Origin: Aurantibacter crassamenti
GTDB lineage: Bacteria > Bacteroidota > Bacteroidia > Flavobacteriales > Flavobacteriaceae
Length of the DNA: 64,000 bases
Assembly: GCF_016811105.1 (NCBI RefSeq)
Contig: NZ_JAFBGM010000001.1
Location: 1,678,126-1,742,125, forward strand
Direction of reading: 5' to 3'
A program made the position numbers and the translations under genes. Within the stretch, counting starts at the first letter, position 1; each line of letters starts with the position of its first letter. The notes beneath the pieces were generated by a model, which worked only from the letters and a program-made list of their open reading frames with translations, ran no database searches and was not told the origin of the DNA. Shown in pieces: positions 8,846-18,158 of the stretch.

Positions 8846-9757
8846 ATGTTTGATGAAATTAAAGGGGCTTTAGGTGATGGTTTGCTTTCATTCCCAATTA
8901 CGGATATGGATGCTAATGGTAATTTTGATTCTGATAGTTTTACAGATAGAGTTAATTGGTTTATGCAGCATGAAATATCAGCAGTTTTTGTGGCTGGTGG
9001 TACAGGAGAATTTTTTTCTATTTCAAAAGATGAGTACCAACAGATTGTTAAGATTTCAGCAAAAACAGTAGGTGGTAAAGCTCCGGTAATATCAAGTGTA
9101 GGTCGAAGTATTCCAGAAGCTATTGAGTTTGCTAAAATTGCTGAAGAAGCCGGAATTGATGGATTATTATTGATGCCTCCGTATTTAACGGGTTGCCCTC
9201 AAAGTGGTCTTATTGCCTATGCGAAGACCATCATGGAAAACACTAAATTACCCGTTGTATATTATAATAGAGCCAATGGAATTTTAACGAGTGATTCAGT
9301 AAAGCAATTAGCTGATGCTTGTCCTAATTTCATCGCTTTAAAAGACGGTACAGGTAATATGCAAGAGCTTAATGAAACTATAAAAACGGTTGGTAATCGC
9401 TTGACTTATATTGGCGGTGTACCTACAGCAGAAATTATTTCTGAAGCCTATTTAAGTATTGGGGTAAATACCTATTCATCAGCAGTTTTTAATTTTGTAC
9501 CTGATTTGGCAGTTTCATATTATAAGGCGCTACGTAAAGGTGATGCGGCTAGAGTTCAAGAAATAATCAAATCATTTTTTATTCCATTTATAAGATTAAG
9601 AAGTAAAAAGGCAGGGTATGCAGTAAGTTTAATAAAAGCAGGTGCGCATTTAATCGGAAAACCAGCCGGGGATGTTAGGCTGCCTTTAGAAATGCCAAAT
9701 CAAGATGAAATAAAAGAGTTAAAAGGGTTGATTAAAATTGCTGCTGATTTAGTTTGA
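8846..9757 (+). CDS. kdgD: 5-dehydro-4-deoxyglucarate dehydratase
   Basis: A 303-residue member of the DHDPS/NAL aldolase superfamily. Lys166 in FIALKDGTGN is the expected Schiff-base lysine and the Tyr pair 139-140 in VVYYNRANG supplies the catalytic tyrosine; GGTGEFFSIS is the pyruvyl-binding loop. The start MFDEIKGALGDGLLSFPITDMD is characteristic of KdgD rather than DapA or NanA. The enzyme dehydrates and decarboxylates 5-dehydro-4-deoxy-D-glucarate to 2,5-dioxopentanoate, the step after GarD. The following dehydrogenase to 2-oxoglutarate is not in the window. A short inverted repeat (TGTAATTATTTATACA, 8785-8800) lies in the gap before the gene and could be a regulatory site, but this is weak. 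Confidence 0.88.
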   Translation: MFDEIKGALGDGLLSFPITDMDANGNFDSDSFTDRVNWFMQHEISAVFVAGGTGEFFSISKDEYQQIVKISAKTVGGKAPVISSVGRSIPEAIEFAKIAEEAGIDGLLLMPPYLTGCPQSGLIAYAKTIMENTKLPVVYYNRANGILTSDSVKQLADACPNFIALKDGTGNMQELNETIKTVGNRLTYIGGVPTAEIISEAYLSIGVNTYSSAVFNFVPDLAVSYYKALRKGDAARVQEIIKSFFIPFIRLRSKKAGYAVSLIKAGAHLIGKPAGDVRLPLEMPNQDEIKELKGLIKIAADLV

Positions 9758-9779
9758 AGTAAAACCTAAAATTCCACTT

Positions 9780-10865
9780 TTGAAATTCCACCTTTATTTA
9801 ATTGTTTTTTCTGCATGCTTGTTTACTTTTCATTACCAAAATTTCGAGGTTTCTTTGAAAGATATGGTGACATCTAAAAACCATATTTCATCTTTGAGTG
9901 AAAAAGACGATTGTAAAGAACAAGAAAGTGATTTTATAGCTGTTAAACTTGATATCTACAATATTGTAGTGGCTAAAGATGGTTCGGGTGATTTTAATAC
10001 CATTCAAGCTGCGATAAATAGTGCTAAAGGATTTCCTGATAGGCGTGTTACGATTAAAGTGAAAAATGGAGTTTATAAAGAGAAAGTTGAGGTCTACGAA
10101 TGGAATTCTAAAATGAGTATCATCGGTGAAGATCGAGAAAAGACAATTGTAACCTATGATGATTATTTTGATAAGTTAAATTTAGGTAGAAATAGCACTT
10201 TTCATACACCAACTTTTTTAGTGCAAGGCAATGATTGTTATTTGGCAAATATTACAATTGAAAATTCTGCAGGCGAAGTCGGGCAGGCGATAGCGCTATC
10301 AGTAAATGCCAATAGAGTGATGGTTGAGAATTGTTCAATTGTAGGTAATCAAGATACATTATATGCAACTGGTGAGGGGTTTAAACAATACTATAAAGAT
10401 TGTCACATAGAAGGTACAACCGATTTTATTTTTGGTCAAGCAACTGCTTTGTTTGAAAATTGCAGTATCAAGAGTAAGTCAGAATCTTATATAACAGCTG
10501 CCTCAACCCCAAAAAGAATAGACTTTGGTTATGTATTTATGAATTGCAAATTAATTGCTGATAATGGTATTTCAAAAGTGTATTTAGGAAGACCATGGCG
10601 TACCTATGCTAAAACAGTTTTTATAAATTGCTACTTAGATAAGCATATTAGTGAGGAAGGTTGGAATAATTGGGGAAATAAGAATGCAGAAAAGGAGACT
10701 TTATATGCAGAATATGCTAGTAGTGGTCCGGGTAGTAATTCTTCAAAACGGGTTTCATGGTCACATCAATTAACGAATTCAGAAGTACAAAAATATTCCA
10801 TTGAAAATATTTTAGGTGATAACATCGCAACAGAAAGAACTTGGTATCTTCAATTAGAAAAGTAA
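9780..10865 (+). CDS. CE8 pectin methylesterase
   Basis: A 361-residue exported pectinesterase. The right-handed beta-helix motifs are all present: VVAKDGSGDFNTIQAAI, GQAIALSV, GNQDTLYA with Asp192, TTDFIFGQA with Asp215, and YLGRPWR with Arg271 and Trp273. The two Asp and the Arg are the catalytic set of CE8. The enzyme removes methyl esters from homogalacturonan, preparing it for pectate lyases. The start is a TTG at 9780; it is preferred because it gives a hydrophobic signal (about residues 3-18), while the next in-frame ATG lies after that signal. It lies 22 bases after kdgD and 4 bases before the acetylesterase gene. Confidence 0.9.
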   Translation: MKFHLYLIVFSACLFTFHYQNFEVSLKDMVTSKNHISSLSEKDDCKEQESDFIAVKLDIYNIVVAKDGSGDFNTIQAAINSAKGFPDRRVTIKVKNGVYKEKVEVYEWNSKMSIIGEDREKTIVTYDDYFDKLNLGRNSTFHTPTFLVQGNDCYLANITIENSAGEVGQAIALSVNANRVMVENCSIVGNQDTLYATGEGFKQYYKDCHIEGTTDFIFGQATALFENCSIKSKSESYITAASTPKRIDFGYVFMNCKLIADNGISKVYLGRPWRTYAKTVFINCYLDKHISEEGWNNWGNKNAEKETLYAEYASSGPGSNSSKRVSWSHQLTNSEVQKYSIENILGDNIATERTWYLQLEK

Positions 10866-10869
10866 CATT

Positions 10870-11604
10870 ATGAAAATCGTCTTTATTCTATTCATGTTTT
10901 TATCTGTCGTTTGTAATGCGCAACAGACTACCATTTATTGTATTGGTGATTCCACAATGTCTGATAAGGAAAATCCAGAAATTAACCCAGAACATGGTTG
11001 GGCGCAAGTTTTGCCTCAGTTTTTTACCGATGAAGTTTCTGTTGATAATAGAGCAGTAAACGGGAGAAGTACAAAAAGTTTTATCACTGAGAAAAAATGG
11101 GATTCAGTCTATTCAATTTTAAAACCTCAAGATTATGTTTTTATTCAGTTTGGTCATAATGATCAGAAGGTAAAAGATTCAAGTCGATACACTAATCCGC
11201 ATACAACATATCGTCATAATTTAATACGTTTTGTAAATGAAACTCGTCAAAAAGGAGCTACTCCCATTCTTTTTTCATCAATCGTTCGTAGAAATTTTAA
11301 TGAGCATGGTACCTTAATAGATACACACGGTGCATATCCATTAGAGGCAAGGTTAGTAGCGCTAGAAATGGAGGTGCCATTTATAGATTTACAGTATTTG
11401 ACAGAAGTGTTAGAGACTTCATATGGGCCATATGAATCAAAAAAGTTACACCTTCATTTTAAGCCAGGGGAACATCAATATTATCCAGACGGAAAAGAAG
11501 ATAATACACATTTGTCGAAAGAAGGAGCTTTAGCAATTTCTGATTTAGTTATAAAAGAAATTACCGCTTTAAATCTTCCTTTAGCTAAATTAATAAGACA
11601 ATAG
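10870..11604 (+). CDS. CE12-like rhamnogalacturonan acetylesterase (SGNH hydrolase)
   Basis: A 244-residue exported SGNH esterase. The signal ends near VVCNAQ; Ser28 in GDSTMS is the nucleophile, Gly and Asn of the oxyanion hole are in NRAVNGRSTKS and FGHNDQK, and D-THLSKEGA near the C-terminus gives the Asp-His pair. GDSTMS and GHNDQK are typical of CE12 rhamnogalacturonan or pectin acetylesterases such as RhgT/YesT. It would remove acetyl groups from the pectic backbone and works naturally with the adjacent CE8 enzyme. The gap to the CE8 gene is only 4 bases, so they are co-transcribed. Confidence 0.87.
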   Translation: MKIVFILFMFLSVVCNAQQTTIYCIGDSTMSDKENPEINPEHGWAQVLPQFFTDEVSVDNRAVNGRSTKSFITEKKWDSVYSILKPQDYVFIQFGHNDQKVKDSSRYTNPHTTYRHNLIRFVNETRQKGATPILFSSIVRRNFNEHGTLIDTHGAYPLEARLVALEMEVPFIDLQYLTEVLETSYGPYESKKLHLHFKPGEHQYYPDGKEDNTHLSKEGALAISDLVIKEITALNLPLAKLIRQ

Positions 11605-11640
11605 AATTGAAATGATAACTATTGTTTCTAAACTAATTTT

Positions 11641-12630
11641 ATGAAGTTGAAAATTTCATTTTATGGTATAATTATTATACTAGTTTTTGGCCTAAACACT
11701 GTTCAATCTCAAAATTATAAAGGTGTTACTGGTATACGTGATACTTCATATACTACTGCCTCTGCATTTCAAAATGATGTAAAAAAGCATCCTGATATTA
11801 AAGTAGTAGAGGCATTTGATTTTGAAATGGTCGGGGAAGAAAAAAATATCACCTATTGTTCAGTTGGTAATCGAAAACTGCAATTAGATATGTTCCAAAA
11901 TATTGGTGAACAAGACAGTTTGCGAACTGCGGTTATTATCATTCACGGAGGTGGGTGGCGCACAGGTAACCGAACACAACATTATCCTTTAGCGCAAAAG
12001 CTAGCTAATTTAGGATATGTATGTTTCACCCCTGAATATAGATTGTCTACTGAAGCTTTATTTCCAGCTGCGATTCATGATTTAAAATCGGCAATTCGTT
12101 GGATTCGTAAAAATTCAAAAAAATATAGAATAGACCCTGAGAAGATAGTTGTTTCAGGTTTCTCTGCTGGGGGTGAATTAGCTGCTTTTTTAGGAACAAC
12201 TGCAAACATGCCTCTTTTTGAAGGTGCAGGTTGCGATGGTGAAATTTCATCACACGTAAATGCCATTATTGATATGGATGGAACTTTGTCTTTTGTACAT
12301 CAAGAGAGTGGTGAGGGTGATGATAGTCGTAGAATTTCTGCTGCCACCCACTGGTTTGGTTATTCAAAAAAAGAAAATCCAGTATTATGGAAAGCAGCTT
12401 CCCCTTTAAGTTATGTAAATTCTAAAACTCCACCGACATTATTTATAAATAGTTCAGTAGCTAGAATGCATGCAGGAAGAGAAGATTTTATAAAGGTTTT
12501 GACGGAGAATAACATCTATTCTGAAATTATTTCTTTTGATACAGCACCGCATTCTTTTGTGTTATATCATCCTTGGTTTGAGCCAATGGTAAAAGGAATA
12601 GATGATTTTTTAGAAAAGGTATTTAAGTAG
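11641..12630 (+). CDS. Exported alpha/beta-hydrolase esterase
   Basis: A 329-residue protein with a signal peptide ending near TVQSQ. It has the HSL-type oxyanion motif HGGGWRTGN, the nucleophile elbow GFSAGG with Ser175, and a C-terminal SFDTAPHSFVLYHPWF that supplies the catalytic His. The family is broad, covering acetyl-xylan esterases, lipases and other carbohydrate esterases, so the exact ester cannot be read from sequence. In this operon a pectin acetyl or aromatic ester is most likely. A second, shorter esterase of the same fold is encoded at 24.4-25.3 kb beside the apiosidase-like gene. Confidence 0.8.
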   Translation: MKLKISFYGIIIILVFGLNTVQSQNYKGVTGIRDTSYTTASAFQNDVKKHPDIKVVEAFDFEMVGEEKNITYCSVGNRKLQLDMFQNIGEQDSLRTAVIIIHGGGWRTGNRTQHYPLAQKLANLGYVCFTPEYRLSTEALFPAAIHDLKSAIRWIRKNSKKYRIDPEKIVVSGFSAGGELAAFLGTTANMPLFEGAGCDGEISSHVNAIIDMDGTLSFVHQESGEGDDSRRISAATHWFGYSKKENPVLWKAASPLSYVNSKTPPTLFINSSVARMHAGREDFIKVLTENNIYSEIISFDTAPHSFVLYHPWFEPMVKGIDDFLEKVFK

Positions 12631-12734
12631 TGGGAATTATAAATTCTAATTGAAAATAAAATAACAGTATATTTAAATATTCCCTCCGAAAGTGTTTTTT
12701 TAGGTAAATAATAATTGGACAAAATTGTATGTAA

Positions 12735-13916
12735 ATGTATAGAGAGAATCAACCAAAGAAATTGCAATTAGTAAGCCTGATATTTGTAATTGTTATGTCT
12801 AGTAGCTTTAATGTTTTTGGGCAAACCGATGGTAAACAAATTCAGCATGAGATTGTTTTTGCAGAAGATGGAAAATATGCCGGATGGCCAGCAAATCATG
12901 GTGTTTGGTCATGGGGAGATGAAATTTTAATTGGTTTTGTTTTGGCTGATTATAATGAGTCTACTAAAGGTTTGCATACCTATGAAATTCCTTCTTCTAG
13001 AAATAGATATGCTCGTAGTTTGGATGGTGGTGTTACTTGGAAAATTACCGATGCCTATAAAATAGGACAGAAAGCTTGGGGTCATGATAATGATATAGTT
13101 CCAGAAAAAGCTGTGGATCCTGTTGTGTTAACAAAGCCGATAAAGGATTTTACAAACCCAGAATTTCTACTAACTTTTCTAAGGCATAATAATCACGACG
13201 GACCTTCTCATTTCTATTTTTCTAACAATAAAGGCTTGTCGTGGGAGGGGGCTTTTAAGTTTCCTAATGTAGGATTGCCGGGAATTGCAAACCGTACAGA
13301 TTATGTTGTGGACGGAAAACAATCATTAAGCGTTTTTGTAACAACAGCAAAATCAAATAAAAGGGAAGGTAGAGTTGCATTAGTTAGAACCACGGACGGC
13401 GGTCTTACCTGGAATTTGGTATCGTATATTACACCAGAGCACGAAGGGTTTGATATTATGCCTTCTTCAATTCGACTTTCAGAATCGGAATTATTAACCA
13501 CTATTAGAAGTCGAATGAAAAACGGATTGAACCTAATTTCTAGCTATAAATCAAATGACAACGGTAAAACTTGGAAACGACTAAAAGATCCAGCTCCAGA
13601 CACTGGTAGAGGAGGTTCGCCACCAGCATTAACCAAATTGAAAGACGGCCGATTGGCTTTGGGTTATATTAATCGAAGTGAATATGGCTCTCGTGTACAC
13701 GTTAGATTTAGTGACGACAACGGAGAATCTTGGAGTGATGAAATTACACTTCGTAGTGGTGAAGGGGCAAATAGAGATGTTGGTTATCCGAGAATAGCAC
13801 AAAGGGCAGACGGTAAGTTGATATTGGTATATTATTGGAATAATACGCTGATTGAAGGGTCAAAACCGTACCGATATATTGCCGCTACAATTTTTGACCC
13901 GAACGACTGGAAGTAA
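12735..13916 (+). CDS. Sialidase-like beta-propeller with Asp-box repeats
   Basis: A 393-residue exported protein (signal ending near NVFGQ) with five Asp-boxes spaced along the chain: SLDGGVTW, SNNKGLSW, TTDGGLTW, SNDNGKTW and SDDNGESW. These predict the six-bladed propeller of the BNR/sialidase superfamily. Related proteins occur in plant-cell-wall loci, where sialic acid is not expected, so a glycosidase or lyase acting on another sugar, such as an acidic sugar in complex pectin, is more plausible than a true sialidase. The catalytic residues were not verified. It ends 10 bases from the convergent PL1 gene. Confidence 0.72.
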   Translation: MYRENQPKKLQLVSLIFVIVMSSSFNVFGQTDGKQIQHEIVFAEDGKYAGWPANHGVWSWGDEILIGFVLADYNESTKGLHTYEIPSSRNRYARSLDGGVTWKITDAYKIGQKAWGHDNDIVPEKAVDPVVLTKPIKDFTNPEFLLTFLRHNNHDGPSHFYFSNNKGLSWEGAFKFPNVGLPGIANRTDYVVDGKQSLSVFVTTAKSNKREGRVALVRTTDGGLTWNLVSYITPEHEGFDIMPSSIRLSESELLTTIRSRMKNGLNLISSYKSNDNGKTWKRLKDPAPDTGRGGSPPALTKLKDGRLALGYINRSEYGSRVHVRFSDDNGESWSDEITLRSGEGANRDVGYPRIAQRADGKLILVYYWNNTLIEGSKPYRYIAATIFDPNDWK

Positions 13917-13925
13917 TTTTATTGA

Positions 13926-15266
13926 TTAGTTTTTAAAATCGTTCAAATAAGTTTCTAGCATAGTATATCCATCTTTGCCAATTTTGTTTCTATCTGAAGC
14001 ATCATTAGGATTGAGACTGTTTTTCTTTTCCCAATCATCTGGGATTCCGTCTTTATCAGAATCAATCGGAGCTGGAAGTGATTTTAAAACGGGCCATCCA
14101 CCAATGTCATCCTGACTTTTAATGATTTTGCCCGTACGGTTTTTTACGTTGTTTACAATACGCGTATCAACAGCATCACGTTTGGGTAGAATAGCACCTC
14201 CTTCTTTTAATACGCGTTGGTACGATACAGTAGCATCTTCTTTATTTACAATGCCAGTTTCGAATAGGTTTATTTGCTTATAATTTTCAATGTTTTCATT
14301 TGTCCAATGATCACGAAACTTTACTAAGTTCCATTGGTTGGTAGGAATTTTTTCATTGTAGTAATTTCCATCAAAATAGGCCTTGTTATAAGTTGATCCT
14401 GTTAAATAAGCAATTCCTGTATCTTTTGAATCGTATCCTGGTATTAAATAATTTCCAACATAATTTAGACGAGTAACACTAATAGAATCCTGGTTATAAC
14501 CCGCATGATTACCACCCCAATTATAAATAACGTTATTTCGGAAATCTAGTAACAATCCCATGGGGTCTTTGTCATACGAATTCACATTATAATTTCCTGG
14601 TCTAGGGTTTCGACCATGATTATTCGCATAGAGATTATGTAAATAACTGTATTTAGCATCCCCAGTTCCACGAATTAATGATCCATAACCATGGTTGTCA
14701 ACATTCAAACCTTCGGTAATAAAGCACCATTGAACTGTAACACGGGTTAATGTTGGATTTCTAGTAGAAGTAGAAACAGCTTCATCTAAACTCCAACTAG
14801 CTGAGCAATGATCAACTATAATATCTTCTCCAACAGATATATCGATTGCATCTTTACCTTGATTAGTACCGCCCGCTCCAAATTTTTCATCTCCCGGTCG
14901 AACACGAATATATCGTACGAGAACATCATGTGTCAAAATTTTCAAGGTTTCACCTTTTAAGCAAATTCCATCGCCAGGTGCTGTTTGGCCTGCTATAGTT
15001 ATATAAGGGTTTTTGATATCTAATCTTTGCTTTAGTTCAATAGTGCCTGATATGCCAAAAACGATGGTACGTGGCCCCTCTTTTTCAATCGCCCATCTCA
15101 GACTACCCGGCCCATTATCATTTAGATTGGTAACGTAAAAAACTTGACCACCTCGTCCGCCCTTAGCGTAAGCGCCAAATCCTTCGGCTGTAGGAAATGC
15201 TAATTGTTGAGCATAAAAATTGACTCCAATTAGAAATAGTATAATACTGAAACCTAATTTTTTCAT
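13926..15266 (-). CDS. PL1-family pectate lyase with C-terminal calcium-loop repeat
   Basis: A 446-residue exported polysaccharide lyase. After the signal (ending NFYAQ) comes FPTAEGFGAYAKGGRGG, then NDNGPGSLRWAIE, the beta-helix core SGTIELKQRLDIKNPYITIAGQ split over the first 100 residues, IIVDHCSASWS, and NNHGRNPRPG with the Arg expected to act as base. The C-terminus has SDKDGIPDDWEKKN and a DGYTMLETYLN tail, a thrombospondin type-3-like calcium loop common in secreted Flavobacteriia enzymes. PL1 lyases cut de-esterified homogalacturonan by beta-elimination, leaving unsaturated ends for GH105. It is a tandem paralogue of the next gene. Confidence 0.88.
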   Translation of the reverse strand: MKKLGFSIILFLIGVNFYAQQLAFPTAEGFGAYAKGGRGGQVFYVTNLNDNGPGSLRWAIEKEGPRTIVFGISGTIELKQRLDIKNPYITIAGQTAPGDGICLKGETLKILTHDVLVRYIRVRPGDEKFGAGGTNQGKDAIDISVGEDIIVDHCSASWSLDEAVSTSTRNPTLTRVTVQWCFITEGLNVDNHGYGSLIRGTGDAKYSYLHNLYANNHGRNPRPGNYNVNSYDKDPMGLLLDFRNNVIYNWGGNHAGYNQDSISVTRLNYVGNYLIPGYDSKDTGIAYLTGSTYNKAYFDGNYYNEKIPTNQWNLVKFRDHWTNENIENYKQINLFETGIVNKEDATVSYQRVLKEGGAILPKRDAVDTRIVNNVKNRTGKIIKSQDDIGGWPVLKSLPAPIDSDKDGIPDDWEKKNSLNPNDASDRNKIGKDGYTMLETYLNDFKN

Positions 15267-15342
15267 TTTAAAATATTTTGTTGTGTTATACTAACTATTC
15301 AAATGACTCTTGATTATTTATCGACCATAAGGTTGGAGTCTA

Positions 15343-16773
15343 TTAGTTAATACTATTTAAATATATTTCTAGCATCGTATATCCGTCTTTGCCAATTTTG
15401 TTTCCGTCTTTAGCGTCTTTTGGATTGAGCTTGTTTTTCTTTTCCCAATTATCTGGCATACCATCATGATCTGTGTCAGTAGGAGCAGAGATACTTTTCA
15501 GTTTTGGCCACCCACCTACATTATCTTGAGAATCAATAATACCCGAATTTTTAGATGCGTCTTTTACTTTGTGGTCGGTTTCATATGTTGGTCCTTCAAA
15601 AGTGGCAAATCCATTTTTAACTTCGTCAATGATACGAAGGTCTACAGCATCTCTTTTAGGCAAACTACTTCCGGCATGTTCAAGAACTGAATTATAAGCA
15701 TCTTCAGGTTTTTGCTGTTTGATTGGCATTGCTGGCCATGGTTTATTGAGTTTTAAACCAGGAATTGCATCTAGATTTCGAGCTTTGGATTCTTGTATGC
15801 CTTTGATTGCTGTTAATGACGGAACAACGCCTTTCCAGTTATCTTTAGTAACTTCTTGGCTGCCTTCCATTACATTTTCAGCGATATACCATTTGCCATA
15901 ATCTTTATCCCCATTACGAGACCATGGGTTGGCTAACTGGTATGAAACTTCTCCCACTACAGTGGCAGGTCCTGGTTTGTAATAATTTGCCACCATATTT
16001 ATATTGGTGAAATTAAAACGGTCTTCTGCTTTCAATTGTACAACTTCTCCACCATAGGTGCTTTTGTATCCCCAATTGTACACCACATTATTTCGATAAT
16101 CAGTATTGCCACAGCCCGAAGCGAAACGCGGATTTCGACTAGAATGGTTGGCAATTAAATTGTGGTGGTAGGTGCTATAGTCAGACCCCCAAATTCCTCC
16201 ATAACCGTGATCACTACCTTTAGTGTGGTTAGATTCATAAAGACTTTCTGAGATTACCGACCATTGTACGGTTACGTTTTTACAATGGTAAATCGATAGT
16301 GTTTCATCAATGCTCCAACTTGCCGAAACATGGTCTAATATTATATTGTTGGTATACCTGCTAGATATAGCATCTGTTGCGTCACCAGACTCATCGCCAA
16401 GTCTTACCCGAATGTAGCGGATGATTACTTCATCTGCACGAATCATCAATGGTCGTCCTTTTAAAGTTATTCCATCTCCGGGTGCAGTTTGTCCCGCTAT
16501 CGTGATGTTTGGATTCTTAATTTCTAAATCACTTTTTAAGTCAATGGTTCCAGATAATTTAAATACAACGGTTCTTGGACCAGAAGCTTCAACTGCAGCG
16601 CGAAGACTTCCTTCACCTGAGTCATTAAGATTAGTGACTTCGTATACGTCACCACCACGTCCTCCAACGGTAAATTTTCCATACCCTTCAGCAGTTGGAA
16701 ATGCGATTTGTTGAGACCAAGTGGTCGTAAAAAATAATAAAAATGTAAGTGTAGTAAAAGAGAAGAATTTCAT
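15343..16773 (-). CDS. PL1-family pectate lyase, second paralogue
   Basis: A 476-residue exported lyase with the same architecture as its neighbour: signal ending TTWSQ, FPTAEGYGKFTVGGRGG, NDSGEGSLRAAVE, a beta-helix with TIAGQTAPGDG, ILDHVSASWS, and NHSSRNPRFA with the candidate catalytic Arg. A longer C-terminal part carries a DTDHDGMPDNWEKKN calcium loop and DGYTMLEIYLN end. The two proteins share almost identical tails but differ in the middle, as expected for an old tandem duplication with different product or methylation preferences. The gene sits 76 bases upstream of the first paralogue on the same strand and is probably co-transcribed with it. Confidence 0.87.
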   Translation of the reverse strand: MKFFSFTTLTFLLFFTTTWSQQIAFPTAEGYGKFTVGGRGGDVYEVTNLNDSGEGSLRAAVEASGPRTVVFKLSGTIDLKSDLEIKNPNITIAGQTAPGDGITLKGRPLMIRADEVIIRYIRVRLGDESGDATDAISSRYTNNIILDHVSASWSIDETLSIYHCKNVTVQWSVISESLYESNHTKGSDHGYGGIWGSDYSTYHHNLIANHSSRNPRFASGCGNTDYRNNVVYNWGYKSTYGGEVVQLKAEDRFNFTNINMVANYYKPGPATVVGEVSYQLANPWSRNGDKDYGKWYIAENVMEGSQEVTKDNWKGVVPSLTAIKGIQESKARNLDAIPGLKLNKPWPAMPIKQQKPEDAYNSVLEHAGSSLPKRDAVDLRIIDEVKNGFATFEGPTYETDHKVKDASKNSGIIDSQDNVGGWPKLKSISAPTDTDHDGMPDNWEKKNKLNPKDAKDGNKIGKDGYTMLEIYLNSIN

Positions 16774-16805
16774 AAGAGTTGTTTTTTTGATGATAGTTAT
16801 ATGGT

Positions 16806-18059
16806 TTATAATCTTAGATTGACGATGTTATTGTAATTAGATCCAAAAGTATATCGTATTCCGAGCTCATAAGACATTTCAAAATTGGTTGCTAATTTTC
16901 TTTGCTGCAACAGTATGTCATCTCTTGATGTTTCACCTGCAGGAAGGTATAATTGGTCATGAATTAAATCAGTCTCTAGTTCTACGAAAAAGGACAACCC
17001 TCTTGCGACCCTTACCGAAATATCTGTTTCAAAGGATAATCTGTTTTTTGAAAAATCATGAAAGTAATGCGAACCTTCTAGTTGACTTTCAATTGCGCCC
17101 CAGGGTTGTCGGAGTATCAATGATATTCTAAGAGCTTCGGAGGCTAGCCACTCCTCATATTTATCGTAAATCGTTATTTCGTTATAATTTAAATAACTGG
17201 CCTTAAGATGATAAGCAAACGTAAACACTTTATTGTCTGATTTATCCCAAGGAAAAATATTATATTCTATGGCAGGTTGAAAAGTGGTTTCAGTATTAAT
17301 GTTAAGATAAGATGAGGTTGAAAGTTCTCCAAAAATACCCACAGACCATCGTGGGTCAATTGAATATATTAATCTAGATTTTAGTTCAGCTTCTTCTCTT
17401 TTACTTGTTATTTCTTCATCATTATCACTAAAAATTTCAACGTCTAAATCATATGATATTTCCGACTTAAATTTGTACAAATCATTAACTCGATCAGCCT
17501 TTAAAGCAGTACTAAAAGAATATTCTTTTTTAGTTTTTTCCCCTTCAAATTCAGTGCCTATCTCAGTGCGAAAAATCCAATAGTCCCATGGGTCAAGTTC
17601 TTCTTCAAGTTCATGAGTTTCTTCGATATGATGTTGAATTTCTATTTCAGAAATGTCTGAGGTTCTAGACAAATAAGGTAGAAGACCAATATTGATTAAC
17701 TTTAATAAACGTTCCCAATTTAGAATATCGGTGTCATCTTGTGGAGACATTACTTTTAATTTATAGTTTAAATCTGAGAACTGATTTGCGCCGATAAAAT
17801 TTATAGTGTATTCGGTTCCACTACCTCCTGCACCTTGTTCTGTTACAAAAAGATGGATGTCGGCTAATTTTTGGTCTCTGACAAAATCTGTAATCTCGAG
17901 ATTATTGCGAAAGAATGAAGAATCACAATCATTACAATCAAGGTAAATCTTGATTTTTCCATTTGTTGGTTCATCAGAAAATTCATTGTTAGAATCAATT
18001 TGTGAATAGCCGAATATGGATATAAAAGCAAATAGAATATTTAAAAATAATGGTTTCAT
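16806..18059 (-). CDS. Uncharacterised outer-membrane beta-barrel protein
   Basis: A 417-residue protein with a signal peptide ending near FGYSQ. The N-terminal domain (about residues 30-120) has a conserved-looking KIYLDCNDCDSSF segment and a TEQGAGGSGTEYTINFIG strand. From about residue 150 alternating polar/aromatic strands (for example FRTEIGTEFEG, WSVGIFGELSTSS, FTFAYHLKASYLNY, ELGIRYTFG) indicate an outer-membrane barrel of perhaps 12-14 strands. The overall plan resembles an unnamed family I have seen in Bacteroidota. No function is known to me. It lies 99 bases downstream of the PepSY-like gene on the same strand and 32 bases upstream of the PL1 genes. Confidence 0.6.
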   Translation of the reverse strand: MKPLFLNILFAFISIFGYSQIDSNNEFSDEPTNGKIKIYLDCNDCDSSFFRNNLEITDFVRDQKLADIHLFVTEQGAGGSGTEYTINFIGANQFSDLNYKLKVMSPQDDTDILNWERLLKLINIGLLPYLSRTSDISEIEIQHHIEETHELEEELDPWDYWIFRTEIGTEFEGEKTKKEYSFSTALKADRVNDLYKFKSEISYDLDVEIFSDNDEEITSKREEAELKSRLIYSIDPRWSVGIFGELSTSSYLNINTETTFQPAIEYNIFPWDKSDNKVFTFAYHLKASYLNYNEITIYDKYEEWLASEALRISLILRQPWGAIESQLEGSHYFHDFSKNRLSFETDISVRVARGLSFFVELETDLIHDQLYLPAGETSRDDILLQQRKLATNFEMSYELGIRYTFGSNYNNIVNLRL

Positions 18060-18158
18060 GGTTGTGTTTAGGTACGGAGTGACTATTTAAATTGATCTAA
18101 TTGTTTTGGAGTAAAAGGTTAGTTTTTGAATAGATATGCAGTGCAAATTTCTATACTA

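Noticed and set aside
12735-13916. A true sialidase acting on sialic acid
   Set aside because: Asp-boxes only show the propeller fold; no NanA, NanE or sialate transporter is present and the locus targets plant material.
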